Positions 16,657 through 25,449 of a stretch of DNA of 64,000 nucleotides are shown piece by piece. Each line of letters starts with the position of its first letter. The stretch's first letter is position 1. The translations under genes and the position numbers were made by a program. This DNA is from JAWLHU01 sp049325315. GTDB lineage: Bacteria > Bacillota > Sulfobacillia > Symbiobacteriales > Symbiobacteriaceae. The stretch covers positions 48,088-112,087 of the forward strand of contig JBMONB010000048.1 in NCBI GenBank assembly GCA_049325315.1. Direction: 5' to 3'. The notes beneath the pieces are model-generated. The model searched no databases. It saw nothing but the letters and a program-made list of their open reading frames with translations, and was not told the origin of the DNA.

Positions 16657-18618
16657 CTAGCTGACGCTGCGAACGTCTGCGGGCTGGTCGGCAAGTACCA
16701 GGGCCATCGCCTCCTCGATCGTAGAGGCAAAGCACACCTCGATCCCACTGACCTGCTGAGGAACATCCTTCCGGTTCTCCTCCGGCAGGACCACCCGGAC
16801 CATTCCCGCCTGCTTCGCGCCGTAGATCTTCTCGTAGACCCCGCCGATTGCCTTGACCGCCCCGCGAATGGAGACCTCACCGGTTATGGCCACATCCTGG
16901 CGGATTGCCCTGCCCTGAATCGCCGAGATCATGGCCAGATAGATCGCAGTTCCAGCGCTTGGCCCATCGATCCGGCCGCCGCCCACCACGTTGACATGCA
17001 TGTCCCAATTTGATAGGTCCTCACCCGTGACCCGGCGGACGACGGCGGCGGCGTTGAAGAGAGAGTCCTTGGTCATGGAACCGGCTGTATCATTGATCCG
17101 GAGCGCCCCCTTGCCCGGCTCCCGAGCCGGGAAGGCCACCGCCTCAATCTCCAGAACCGAACCGATGTAACCCAGGACACCCAGACCGAAGATCCGGCCC
17201 ACCTCAGCAGTGGGCGAGCCCTTTAGGGTCACGTTCGGCGCCAGGCGCCCCGACTGGAGAACCTCGAATACGTGCTGTTGCGTGATGCGCATGCCCTCGT
17301 CGGGCTCCTCGCCAGCCGCCTGGTAAAGTGCCAGTCCATATGCATCGGCCAGAATGCCGATGGCCTTACGACCTTCGATGGTGTACTCAGCGATCACCTC
17401 GCTGACGTGCTCCTCTAGCCGAATGCCGATTCGCTCCGCTGCCTGCTCCACAATGAGCTGGATATCGGCTGGCGTCAACGGCTCGAAGAAGACCTCAGCG
17501 CAGCGGGAACGGAGAGCCGGGTTAATCTCGCTCGGCTCCCGTGTGGTGGCGCCGATCAAAACAATATCGGCCGGAGCGCCCTCTTCAAATAGCTTCTTGA
17601 CATATTTGGGCACGTTCGGATCGTTGGCGTCGTAGTAGCTAGAATCAAAGGCGACCCGCTTGTCTTCCAAGACCTTCAGGAGTTTGTTCTGGAGCATGGG
17701 CTCCAGTTCACCGATCTCATCGATGAAGAGCACGCCACCGTGCGCTTCGGTGACCAGGCCGGTCTTGGGCTCGGGAATGCCACTGTCAGCAAGGTCGCGC
17801 CGCGCCCCCTGATAGATCGGGTCATGCACGGAGCCCAGCAGGGGGTTGGTCACCTCACGGGGATCCCATCGTACGGTCGTGCCGTCGACCTCAACGAACG
17901 GGGCATCCTCAGCGAAGGGAGTGTGCGGTAGCCGCTTCGCCTCCTCCAGCGCCAGTCGGGCTACAGTGGTCTTGCCGACGCCGGGCGGGCCGTACATGAT
18001 AATGTGCTGGGGGAATGGGGAGGCAATCTTGGCAAGCAGCGCCTTAATCGCCTGCTCCTGTCCGACCACCTCGCTCAGTTGCGATGGACGCAGCACCTCA
18101 ATGGCGGTCCGGATCAGTCGCTTCTCCTCAAGCGCCTCCAGATGCTCCAGCTTCTTCAGGGTGGAGGTCGTCTCGGGCCCTGTGTCCTCCTTGAGGACCT
18201 GCTGTTTAATCTCCCGGTAGTACTCTTCATGCCGTTCCTGCATGCGGACCTGAATCTTCTTCTCGATCTTGTCCTCCACCGTGCGACGCGCAATGAGGTC
18301 CGCAATCTCGTCCTCCAGTTGGTCGATGATCTGCGGGATCTGACTGCGGGAGGGCAGCGCATCAATGGTGGGATCTTCGTAGATCAGGCGCTGCAGCGCG
18401 AGCACCTGCTCTTCCATATGCTCCGACTTCATCAGGGAAAGGGCGTCGAGCTTACCCGCCTTCAGGACGAGCCGCTCAGGTCCCCACAGGTTCGTGAGCA
18501 GCCCGAAGAGCGCTCCCACCTGCCGGCGAAGTTGCTCCTCTGGCGACATCTTCTTATTCAAGGTCTCCTCCTCGTCCGGTTTGGAGCCCCGAATCAACTT
18601 ATCTAGAATCTCTTTCAT
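16657..18618 (-). CDS. Lon-family ATP-dependent protease (LonB/LonC-like)
   Basis: A Lon-family protein of about 653 residues with a divergent helical N-terminal region (coiled coil around 100-180) in place of the usual Lon substrate domain, an AAA+ module with Walker A GPPGVGKTT and Walker B VLFIDEIGEL, and a C-terminal S16 protease domain with catalytic Ser in DGPSAGTA and Lys in GAVKAIGG. No membrane segment is obvious, which argues against spore LonB and for a LonC-type enzyme. A start at ATG 18618 is used; a GTG at 18642 directly abuts an AAAGGAGGT site, too close to work well. It lies between rplI and dnaB. Confidence 0.88.
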   Translation of the reverse strand: MKEILDKLIRGSKPDEEETLNKKMSPEEQLRRQVGALFGLLTNLWGPERLVLKAGKLDALSLMKSEHMEEQVLALQRLIYEDPTIDALPSRSQIPQIIDQLEDEIADLIARRTVEDKIEKKIQVRMQERHEEYYREIKQQVLKEDTGPETTSTLKKLEHLEALEEKRLIRTAIEVLRPSQLSEVVGQEQAIKALLAKIASPFPQHIIMYGPPGVGKTTVARLALEEAKRLPHTPFAEDAPFVEVDGTTVRWDPREVTNPLLGSVHDPIYQGARRDLADSGIPEPKTGLVTEAHGGVLFIDEIGELEPMLQNKLLKVLEDKRVAFDSSYYDANDPNVPKYVKKLFEEGAPADIVLIGATTREPSEINPALRSRCAEVFFEPLTPADIQLIVEQAAERIGIRLEEHVSEVIAEYTIEGRKAIGILADAYGLALYQAAGEEPDEGMRITQQHVFEVLQSGRLAPNVTLKGSPTAEVGRIFGLGVLGYIGSVLEIEAVAFPAREPGKGALRINDTAGSMTKDSLFNAAAVVRRVTGEDLSNWDMHVNVVGGGRIDGPSAGTAIYLAMISAIQGRAIRQDVAITGEVSIRGAVKAIGGVYEKIYGAKQAGMVRVVLPEENRKDVPQQVSGIEVCFASTIEEAMALVLADQPADVRSVS

Positions 18619-18700
18619 ATGAAATAGGGCCCTGGGGCCCACACCTCCTTTCGAAGCCAGACGCGGCCCTGACCGGGTTGACCGGCCGGGCCGCGGTCCA

Positions 18701-19147
18701 TCACTCCGCTACGATTTCGACGTTGACGGTGCCACTGATGTTGTGGCCGAACTTCAGGGAAACCGGGTATACACCAAGGGACTTGATGGGAGAGCCCAGT
18801 TCGATCAGCTTCCGGTCGAACTCCTTGCCCAGGAACTTCGAGATCGCTCCGGCCACGTCCTTGTTCGTGATAGAGCCAAAGAGGCGTCCACCCTCACCAC
18901 ACTTGGCGGGGAGCCTTACAGTCTGGCCCTCAAGCCGGTCGCGCAACGCCTTCAGTTCGTTGATCATGCGCTCCTGCTTGGCGACCTGCACCTTCTTCTC
19001 TTCTTCGATCGCCTTCAGGGCGCCAGCCGAAGCCTCAACGGCCAGCCCGCGGGGGAGCAGGAAGTTGCGGGCGTAACCGTCGGAAACCTCCAGCGTCTGG
19101 CCCTTCTTGCCGGTACCCTTCACGTCAGCCTTTAGAATAACCTTCAC
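18701..19147 (-). CDS. rplI: 50S ribosomal protein L9
   Basis: A 148-residue ribosomal protein binding 23S rRNA near the L1 stalk base. The N-terminal domain MKVILKADVKGTGKKG and the SDGYARNFLLPRGLA signature are followed by the long connecting helix and the C-terminal domain. The start is GTG at 19147 after AGGAGGGG; the longer open frame is not coding. It is 11 bp downstream of the DUF2232 gene. Confidence 0.96.
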   Translation of the reverse strand: MKVILKADVKGTGKKGQTLEVSDGYARNFLLPRGLAVEASAGALKAIEEEKKVQVAKQERMINELKALRDRLEGQTVRLPAKCGEGGRLFGSITNKDVAGAISKFLGKEFDRKLIELGSPIKSLGVYPVSLKFGHNISGTVNVEIVAE

Positions 19148-19158
19148 AAGTACCCCTC

Positions 19159-20190
19159 CTAGGTGCTCTCCTCCGGGCGCTTCCACATGCCGTGCCCCAG
19201 GCCCCGGAAGTCGAAGATAGCGTCCCACATGGCCAAGATGATGAACAACTGATAGCCCATCATCCCAAGGAGCATGAATACAGCCAAAAGGATCAGCGCA
19301 GCAACCCCGGGCTTGACGTTCTGCTTGCGCACCAGGAAGCCATAGGCAACCGCAATGCCGGCCAACCAAAAGATCAGGCCCAGTGGCGAGGCTACGTTCA
19401 ACACCAACTTCGCCACCCAGGAGGCCTCGACGACAGAGGGCCCCATCACATAGGGGGCCGCGAACGAGAGAATCCCGTAGATCCAGACCAGCCAAAGCGG
19501 CAAGGTAAACCGCTCAAAGGGCGCCGGCTCTGGAATCTTGTGGCCGAACCGGGGCAGCGTCCAGCGGAAGAGCAGCCAGTTGAACCAGGTACTGACCGCC
19601 CCGCCCAGGAAGACGGCCGCCGGCAGCAAGGACCAATAGATACCTACCGGATTCCCGCGCATCTCTCCAAGCAGCTTTTGGAAATCCTGCGCTGCCTTTT
19701 CCTGCTCGGGTGTGGGCGAAGCCGGTTGCTGCCGGCTGGCGGCCTGCTCCATGCCGTCGATTACCGTGCTCCAGAGCTGGGTAAAGGTAGGTTCCTGGAC
19801 CGCCATCTCGATCGGATCCCGCCCGTCAAAGAGCGCCAGGCGCATTACCACATAGCTCATGGCAAAGCCGACAAAGAAGACAGCAATCGCCGAGAGTCCA
19901 ATGGTTAGGGGCCTCCAGTTGCGTCGGAACCCCAGTCCGAAGATCATGCCCGGCAACACACCCGAGGGAATGGCCAAAATCCCGTTGACAACGCCCCGAA
20001 AAGACATGGTGAGCAGAACGGCAACAATAGCGGTCAGAACGGCTACTCGCCCACCATGCCGCATGAAGACCAACACGAGCGGGATCGGCATGAGAAACGC
20101 GAGCCCTGGTATAAGAGCCAACACCACAACCAGGGCAGCCATCAACCCGCCAAAGACCAGCCCCTGTGCACCCAAGGATCGACGCTGCAT
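19159..20190 (-). CDS. DUF2232 (YybS-like) multi-pass membrane protein
   Basis: A 343-residue polytopic membrane protein with roughly eight hydrophobic helices, including an early pair at about residues 12-60 and a terminal group after 225. The sequence and its position between rpsR and rplI match the Bacillus YybS family (DUF2232), whose function is not established. Bacillus has the c-di-AMP phosphodiesterase gene gdpP between these two; here gdpP is absent and rplI follows directly. Confidence 0.87.
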   Translation of the reverse strand: MQRRSLGAQGLVFGGLMAALVVVLALIPGLAFLMPIPLVLVFMRHGGRVAVLTAIVAVLLTMSFRGVVNGILAIPSGVLPGMIFGLGFRRNWRPLTIGLSAIAVFFVGFAMSYVVMRLALFDGRDPIEMAVQEPTFTQLWSTVIDGMEQAASRQQPASPTPEQEKAAQDFQKLLGEMRGNPVGIYWSLLPAAVFLGGAVSTWFNWLLFRWTLPRFGHKIPEPAPFERFTLPLWLVWIYGILSFAAPYVMGPSVVEASWVAKLVLNVASPLGLIFWLAGIAVAYGFLVRKQNVKPGVAALILLAVFMLLGMMGYQLFIILAMWDAIFDFRGLGHGMWKRPEEST

Positions 20191-20275
20191 AGCTTACCTG
20201 CTCCTTTGCCGGTCGGAGGCGGTGGGACTCCACTTCGCCAGTTCCTGTTCCGACTCCTGCGCAGTTGAATGTAGG

Positions 20276-20302
20276 AAAAAGGGCACCGCCGCAGCGGTGC
20301 CC
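20276..20302 (-). terminator. Terminator after rpsR
   Basis: On the minus strand GGGCACCGC and GCGGTGCCC form a nine-pair stem with a four-base loop, followed by TTTTT. It closes the rpsF-ssb-rpsR operon. Confidence 0.88.
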
Positions 20303-20326
20303 CTTTGGTTCCGTTACGGATACCGC

Positions 20327-20557
20327 CTAGTCGACGGTAAACGGCAGCAGGGCCATAATACGGGCCCGCTTGATCGCCACGGTCAACTGGCGCTGGTGAG
20401 CAGCGCAGTTGCCCGAAATACGCCGCGGCAGAATCTTGCCGCGCTCGGTGATGTACCGCTTCAGACGCCCAATGTCCTTATAATCAACGTTCTCAACCTT
20501 GTCGACGCAGAAGCTGCACACACGGCGCTTCGGTCGACGGCCACGTTCACGACGCAT
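20327..20557 (-). CDS. rpsR: 30S ribosomal protein S18
   Basis: A 76-residue basic protein of the small-subunit platform, where it pairs with S6. The family core DYKDIGRLKRYITERGKILPR and the SGNCAAHQRQL segment are complete; a single CSFC pair remains of a zinc-type motif. It ends the rpsF-ssb-rpsR operon, 18 bp after ssb. Confidence 0.97.
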   Translation of the reverse strand: MRRERGRRPKRRVCSFCVDKVENVDYKDIGRLKRYITERGKILPRRISGNCAAHQRQLTVAIKRARIMALLPFTVD

Positions 20558-20575
20558 CTGTCTTGTCCTCCTTTC

Positions 20576-20995
20576 TTAGAAGGGGACATCATCGTCGTCG
20601 TTAAAGGTCAGTTCACTGCCCATGCCAGACTCGCGCCGGGGGCTGCCACCCATCGGGCGCTCTCCACCCTGGTCACGTCCGCTGTCAAGAAAACGGACCG
20701 TGCTGGCGACGATCTCCGCCTTCTCCCGGCGCTGACCCTCCTGGGTCTCATACTGCCGGATCTGCAGGCGGCCCTGGACCGCAACCAGGCGGCCCTTCTG
20801 AAGGTAGTTGGCGACAGTTTCAGCCTGACGCTCCCACACGACGACATCGATGAAGTCCGTTTCCTTCTCGCCCTGTGGATTCGTGGTACCGCGGTCAACA
20901 GCCAGCCGCAGGGTAGCAACCGCCTTCCCCGATTGGGTGTACCGCAGCTCAGGGTCCTTGGTAAGGCGGCCAATCAAAACGACGGAGTTGAGCAC
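20576..20995 (-). CDS. ssb: Single-stranded DNA-binding protein
   Basis: A 139-residue SSB with an N-terminal OB-fold (residues 1-105, start LNSVVLIGRLTKDPELRYT), a short Gly/Arg-rich linker and the acidic tip DDDDVPF that recruits replication and repair proteins. Starts at GTG 20995 with AAAGGAGG. It lies between rpsF and rpsR, as in most Firmicutes. Confidence 0.97.
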   Translation of the reverse strand: MLNSVVLIGRLTKDPELRYTQSGKAVATLRLAVDRGTTNPQGEKETDFIDVVVWERQAETVANYLQKGRLVAVQGRLQIRQYETQEGQRREKAEIVASTVRFLDSGRDQGGERPMGGSPRRESGMGSELTFNDDDDVPF

Positions 20996-21015
20996 ATCCT
21001 TACCTCCTTTGGTTC

Positions 21016-21303
21016 TTACTCCTCCGGACGGACGATCAGGAACCGGACGACTTCGTCGGTGATCTTCAGAACGCGGTTCAATTCCTCCGCGGTCTTCGGC
21101 TCACCCTTGAAGTGTACGAGCGTGTAGTAGCCCTCCCGGAGATCGTTGATCTCGTAGGCCAGGCTCTTCTTCTTCCAGGGGTCAACCTTGTCGATCGAGC
21201 CGGCGTTGCCGGTGATCAGCCCGGTGATCTTGTCCATCAGGCCCTGGAGACCGGCCTCGTCCAGCTCGGGACGGCCGATAAGCATCATCTCGTAATTCCT
21301 CAC
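21016..21303 (-). CDS. rpsF: 30S ribosomal protein S6
   Basis: A 95-residue ribosomal protein beginning MRNYEMMLIGRPELDE and containing the WGKKSLAYEI-like segment DPWKKKSLAYEI. It binds S18 in the small-subunit platform. First gene of the rpsF-ssb-rpsR operon, starting GTG after GGGAGGAGG, with a strong promoter about 110 bp upstream. Confidence 0.97.
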   Translation of the reverse strand: MRNYEMMLIGRPELDEAGLQGLMDKITGLITGNAGSIDKVDPWKKKSLAYEINDLREGYYTLVHFKGEPKTAEELNRVLKITDEVVRFLIVRPEE

Positions 21304-21409
21304 GGTAGCACCTCCTCCCCATGGTCTAATGGCTCCACTCCAGTGGAGCAGGGAGGCAGCAGCCTGTGGCTGCGCCTGTATGCTGCGCTGTCACCAGCGC
21401 ATCCAGTAC

Positions 21410-21438
21410 ATATTAGCACGCGCGAACGATCGTGGCAA
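21410..21438 (-). promoter_or_regulatory. rpsF operon promoter
   Basis: On the minus strand TTGCCA, 17 bp, TAATAT. The leader of roughly 100 nt to the rpsF start is GC-rich and could hold the S6:S18 autoregulatory structure, which I could not confirm by eye. Confidence 0.65.
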
Positions 21439-21451
21439 GGCGCGCGCTGCC

Positions 21452-21658
21452 TTATTCTGACCCGCCTGCCGACTTTGGGATGCGCTCCCGAACGCTCTTT
21501 TCGAACTTGGGACGGGGGATCATGACCCGGTGATTGCATCCCAGGCACTTTAGCCCGAAGTCAATGCCCGTTCGGTAGATCTCCCATCGGTCCGACCCGC
21601 AGGGGTGAGGTTTCTTCATGCGAACGATATCGCCGATTTCAAACTTTACCCTTTCCAA
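21452..21658 (-). CDS. DUF951 small zinc-ribbon-like protein
   Basis: A 68-residue protein with the conserved core DIVRMKKPHPCGSDRWEI and KCLGCNHRVMIPR, typical of DUF951; the three Cys could bind metal. Function unknown. The TTG at 21658 is chosen because GGAGGG lies eight bases upstream and the family is usually about 65 residues; the frame is open to an ATG at 21697. It overlaps the end of the cvpA gene by 13 bp, implying coupled translation. Confidence 0.86.
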   Translation of the reverse strand: MERVKFEIGDIVRMKKPHPCGSDRWEIYRTGIDFGLKCLGCNHRVMIPRPKFEKSVRERIPKSAGGSE

Positions 21659-22389
21659 AGCTTGGTCCCTCCACCGAATAGCAATCCCCTGATCCATTCA
21701 AAGAACTGAACCAGATAAGGGGTCGTCTTTGCTTCATTAAACGCCTGCCCTAGCTCAGCCGCACCGTACACGGAAAGGGCGGGCACGGCGAAGACGGTGA
21801 GGAAGCTAAGAATCAGCGCAGTCTGAAGGACCAGCGCGCTCGCTCCCAGGAGACGGTCAGCCGTACCAATCAGTGGAATCTCTTGGACTTGATCGGCGAT
21901 GAAGCGCCCGAGATAGCCCAGGAATAGGCTGAGGAACATCACCATCATAGCAAATACCACCGCATTCACAAGCCCGGTCGCAATCTGCTCAATGAGAAAC
22001 TCCGCAGCTGTCTTCCCGGCAGCCGACGCCGACCATTCGGTCAGTTGCTGGGCAAGCGGTTGTTTGTACGCCTCGGGCAAGGGTACCGCCTTGAGCCAGT
22101 TCAGGGCGGTCTCAAAGGGCACCTGGTTGACGGGAACCTGGGACGCCTCCGACGGCAAGTTGATCCGGCGGGTCAATACCCCTTCCATCCATCCCTGCAG
22201 GTCCCAGGTCTGATTCAGCCAGTCAATCACGAAATGGCTGTACCGTCCTGCGACGAACACGGCGATGATGAAGGAGAGAAAGCCGGTGAGAAACCGGATA
22301 ATCCCCGTACCCCACCCGATGAGAAAGGCGATAAGGAGGGTGCCCAATATCGTAATATCAACCACCGTCAGTGAAGTGAATGATTCCAT
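21646..22389 (-). CDS. CvpA family membrane protein
   Basis: A 247-residue membrane protein with about four hydrophobic segments (residues about 8-25, 30-50, 130-158, 175-200), matching the CvpA/colicin V production family. Its role in this setting is not known; CvpA proteins are linked to envelope homeostasis. Starts at 22389 and overlaps the DUF951 gene at its 3' end. The gene before it is a broken EamA transporter. Confidence 0.8.
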   Translation of the reverse strand: MESFTSLTVVDITILGTLLIAFLIGWGTGIIRFLTGFLSFIIAVFVAGRYSHFVIDWLNQTWDLQGWMEGVLTRRINLPSEASQVPVNQVPFETALNWLKAVPLPEAYKQPLAQQLTEWSASAAGKTAAEFLIEQIATGLVNAVVFAMMVMFLSLFLGYLGRFIADQVQEIPLIGTADRLLGASALVLQTALILSFLTVFAVPALSVYGAAELGQAFNEAKTTPYLVQFFEWIRGLLFGGGTKLWKG

Positions 22390-22412
22390 CGTTCACCCCT
22401 ACCTTCGTCTGA

Positions 22413-23092
22413 CTACGTGCGGGTAATCGCCCGCCGGAAGAGCCCAATGCCTATAAGCATCAATATGCCACCGACGAGTGTGACCGGACCAGGACCCGTC
22501 CGCCAGATAAGCCAGGTGAGCAGGGTGGCGCCCACCGGCTCGGCCACGATGCTCATCGATACAATGGCCGGCGGTGCATACTTGAGCGCCCAGTTGAACA
22601 GGGTGTGTCCGAAGATCGTGGGGAAGACCGCCCCATCTGCTGCCGAACAAGTCGTCCAATTAAGAGGTAGCCTGTGATCGACGCAGCCCCCAGAAAGGTC
22701 AGGAAGTCGCCCCACAGCGCCCTGGCATCGAGGCCGCAGTCTCCCCACCCGATCAGTGAAGCCCCAACTACCGCCACCACCACCGCCATCATGGTCGATC
22801 GCGCGGGACGCTCCCCCCACAGAAAGTATGCGAAGAGTATGACCAGAAATGGGTGGGTGCTTGTCAAAACTGTTGAAGACGCGATTGATCTAAGAGTGAG
22901 ACTGAAGAACCATGATGCAAAGTGGCCTGCCAGATGGAAGCCGCTCAGGAGAGCAAGCAGCAGATCTCTCCGCTGTATCGACGCCCAGCCTTGCCGGAGC
23001 AGAGGGACCGAAAGAATGACGGTTGAGATGGCCAGCCGATAAAAGGCTACCACCAGCGGCTCCGCCGTGGGGGGAAATGGGCCTTCACCCTC
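22413..23092 (-). pseudogene. Decayed EamA/DMT-family permease
   Basis: Two frames together encode pieces of a drug/metabolite transporter. Residues from LVVAFYRLAISTVIL to LLIGRLVRQQMG are in one frame (to about 22640); the end from FPTIFGHTLFNWALKYAPP to RRAITRT is in another. A normal EamA protein has ten helices; here the first helix is missing before PLVVAFYRLA, and about 40 residues between the two pieces are gone together with the frame change. The two halves thus mark a pseudogene with at least two deletions rather than a single base error. Confidence 0.8.
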
Positions 23093-23201
23093 CTTTGCTT
23101 GTTCATTTCGGCTGCCAAAAGAGTTACACCTTCACGCCGTACACGATTCTAGCCAAACAGCGAGCCTGCCGGCTCAACTGAACCGACAGGCGTTTGTTCA
23201 C

Positions 23202-23901
23202 TTAGAGTTCACCCAGGTAGGCTTCCCGGACCGAGTTGTTCTCCCGCAGGGCGGCTGCACTGTCCGACAGAGCTATCTCACCCGTCTGGATCACGTACCC
23301 GCGATGGGCGACTTCGAGCGCCATGTGGGCATTCTGCTCGACTAGCAAGATCGTAACGCCCTCCCGGTTGAGTTGCTCAACGATCTCGAAGATCTGCTCT
23401 ACCAGTCGTGGCGCCAGGCCCATGGAGGGTTCGTCCATCATGAGGATCTTGGGGCTCATCATGAGTGCCCGCCCAATCGCCAGCATCTGCTGCTCGCCAC
23501 CAGACAGGGTTCCGCCCAGCTGTTTGGCTCGTTCCTTCAGCCGGGGGAAGAGCGTGAACGCCCGTTCAATGCCCTGGTCGACTACCTGCTTGTCCTCGAC
23601 CGTGAAGGCGCCCATCTCAAGGTTCTCGGTCACTGTCAGCCTGGGGAAAATCTTGCGTCCTTCAGGCCAACTCTGTCACCTTGTGGGCGGGCAGGCCGTG
23701 AATCGGCTGGTCGTTGAGGAGAATCGCCCCGCCCTGGGGCTTCAGCAAACCAGAGATGGTTTTCAGCGTCGTCGACTTTCCGGCGCCATTTGAGCCAATC
23801 AGGGTGACGATTTCGCCCTGCTCAACCGTCAGGCAGATCCCCTTTAGGGCTTGAATCGCGCCGTAGTAGGTATGAACGTTGGTCAGTTCCAACAGTGCCA
23901 T
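23202..23901 (-). pseudogene. livF: livF remnant: branched-chain amino-acid ABC ATPase with internal deletion
   Basis: The first part (23901 to 23662) encodes a LivF N-terminus with Walker A GSNGAGKSTT and stops after HKVTELA. The second part, in another frame, resumes at EGRKIFPRLTVTENL and carries the signature LSGGEQQ and Walker B ILMMDEPS to a normal end. The join lacks about seven residues that LivF has there, so a short deletion shifted the frame near 23655. The intact protein would energise uptake of Leu/Ile/Val; no complete liv gene remains here. Confidence 0.85.
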
Positions 23902-24538
23902 ATGACGACGCCGCCCCCTTTCCAAGGGACGCCTCAATCACATGGGGGTTCCGCCGGACCTCTTCCGGTGTTCCCTCTGCGATCTTTACGCCGTAATCGA
24001 GCACGGTGATACGATCTGAGATGCGCATGACCAGTTTCATATCATGTTCGATCAGGAGGATGGTCATGGATCGCTCGTCGCGCAGGCGGCGAATGAGGTC
24101 CATCATCTCCTCGGTTTCCCTGGGGTTCATACCTGCCTTGGGCTCAGCGAGCAAGATCAGTTTGGGTTGACTCGCCATCGCCCGAGCGAGTTCAAGCTTA
24201 CGTTGGGCGCCATAAGGCAGGTTCTTGGCAATCTCGTTCGCAGATGCCTTTAGCCCAACATAGTCCATATAGTCCAAGGCCTCGCGCTTGGCTTCCTGTT
24301 CCTCGCGGCGGTGTCGGGCCAGTGCGAACATGGCATCGAAGAGGCTTGCCTTCAAGTGAAGGTGCATGCCCACCAACACGTTCTCCAAAGCGGTGAGGTT
24401 CTGGAACAGGCGGATATTCTGGAAGGTGCGGGAGATGCCGGCCGCTGCAGTCAACTCCGGCCCCTTGCCGTCAATCTCCGCGCCGTCGAAGGCAAAGGCG
24501 AGCAACTTCATCTTCACCAGGGGGACACCCATTGCGCG
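23822..24538 (-). pseudogene. livG: livM-livG fusion remnant
   Basis: The open frame starts with a scrap of the LivM permease (RAMGVPLVKMKLLAFA) and continues directly into the middle of the LivG ATPase (FDGAEIDG... GISRTFQNIRLF). The LivG Walker A region is therefore missing. The Walker B Asp is also lost (ILLAEPKAGMNP for the usual LLDEP), and the reading frame runs past the normal LivG end into livF. It is open but cannot encode a working ATPase. Confidence 0.85.
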
Positions 24539-24625
24539 TTGGAGTCCATCGGCATCTTGGCGATGATTATTCTGGGCGGGCTTGGCTCGATCCGGTGTGT
24601 CATCATCGGAGCTGCCTCGTCGTGA
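24539..24625 (+). pseudogene. livM: Inverted livM 3' fragment
   Basis: On the plus strand, opposite to the other liv pieces, 28 codons read LESIGILAMIILGG then LGSIRCVIIGAA, the conserved C-terminal region of LivM. It abuts the minus-strand LivM scrap at the palindrome GCGC (about 24534-24538). In a normal livM gene the two pieces lie some distance apart on one strand, so this is an inversion junction. Confidence 0.78.
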
Positions 24626-24791
24626 ACCTCTGTCTATCTGTAAGGAGACCCCAGCGGTTTGGAGTTGTGGTCTTCCTTACACCTGCCCAAACATAGGATT
24701 GTACTTTGTTGAGCAAGTGGAACGGTAGATTCGTCGCCGAATAGTCTATGCCTTCACCCGAGATGACTTTCTTTGAGAATGGGGACAACTC
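24626..24791. other. Intergenic debris beside the liv remnants
   Basis: No coding pattern, RNA or terminator is recognised in these 166 bp. A short minus-strand open frame across it has no ribosome-binding site or family resemblance. It is probably leftover sequence from the rearranged transporter locus. Confidence 0.4.
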
Positions 24792-25346
24792 TCACATCGT
24801 ACTAGTGAGCATCAGAACACCCACCAAAATGATGAACATGGTCAGGACCGAACCGAGGCAACCCCGGCCCTTGCCGAACTTTTGCTTCATTGCTGACATT
24901 TTTGCCTTAGCATCCGCTTTGGCATGCTCCCGGTCAAGCCGGTGGGCTTGCTTGAGAGCGCTCACGGCATCCGTGAGTTTTCCAAGCTTCTTGTAGGCAG
25001 CGTGTAGGTTCTCGTGAAAGGTAGGGTTATTGTGGTCGAGGGCTACCGCTTCTTTGTACTTGGCCAGGGCGGACTCATAATCACCACGGGCATAGAAGAT
25101 ATTCCCCAGGTTGCTATGTGCCTGGGGCAAAGCTGGATCCAGTTCAAGTGCTCTCCTTAGGGACTGCTCTGCCCCATCAAGATCATTCATCTGAGCCAAG
25201 ATAGCGCCCACCCTGCTATGGGCCCAGGCAATGGAGTCGTCTTCGGCCAGGATCTCCTGATAAGCTTTCAGCGCGGCGCCCATCTGGGCGTTTGCATAGA
25301 GGGTGTCCGCCTCTTTGAGCCGCAGGGCCAAATCCTGATTTTCCAT
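24792..25346 (-). CDS. TPR-repeat protein with C-terminal membrane anchor
   Basis: A 184-residue protein with three to four tetratricopeptide repeats (about residues 5-140; for example WAHSRVGAILAQMNDLDGAE and AHSNLGNIFYARGDYESAL) and a single hydrophobic tail helix at about 162-180, preceded by a basic stretch. It is likely a tail-anchored scaffold facing the cytoplasm. Partner unknown. It is divergent from yyaC, about 100 bp away. Confidence 0.8.
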   Translation of the reverse strand: MENQDLALRLKEADTLYANAQMGAALKAYQEILAEDDSIAWAHSRVGAILAQMNDLDGAEQSLRRALELDPALPQAHSNLGNIFYARGDYESALAKYKEAVALDHNNPTFHENLHAAYKKLGKLTDAVSALKQAHRLDREHAKADAKAKMSAMKQKFGKGRGCLGSVLTMFIILVGVLMLTSTM

Positions 25347-25449
25347 GGTCTCCTCCTCGTCATGCGGTACCTGTACATAGCTTGCCTATATGCGCCGTAT
25401 ACTTCCCTGTACCACGGTCCTCTGGACCGCTCCGGGAGGGATTGGGCGC

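Noticed and set aside
24603..24788. 61-codon minus-strand open frame near the liv remnants
   Set aside because: No ribosome-binding site, no family resemblance, sits in rearranged debris.
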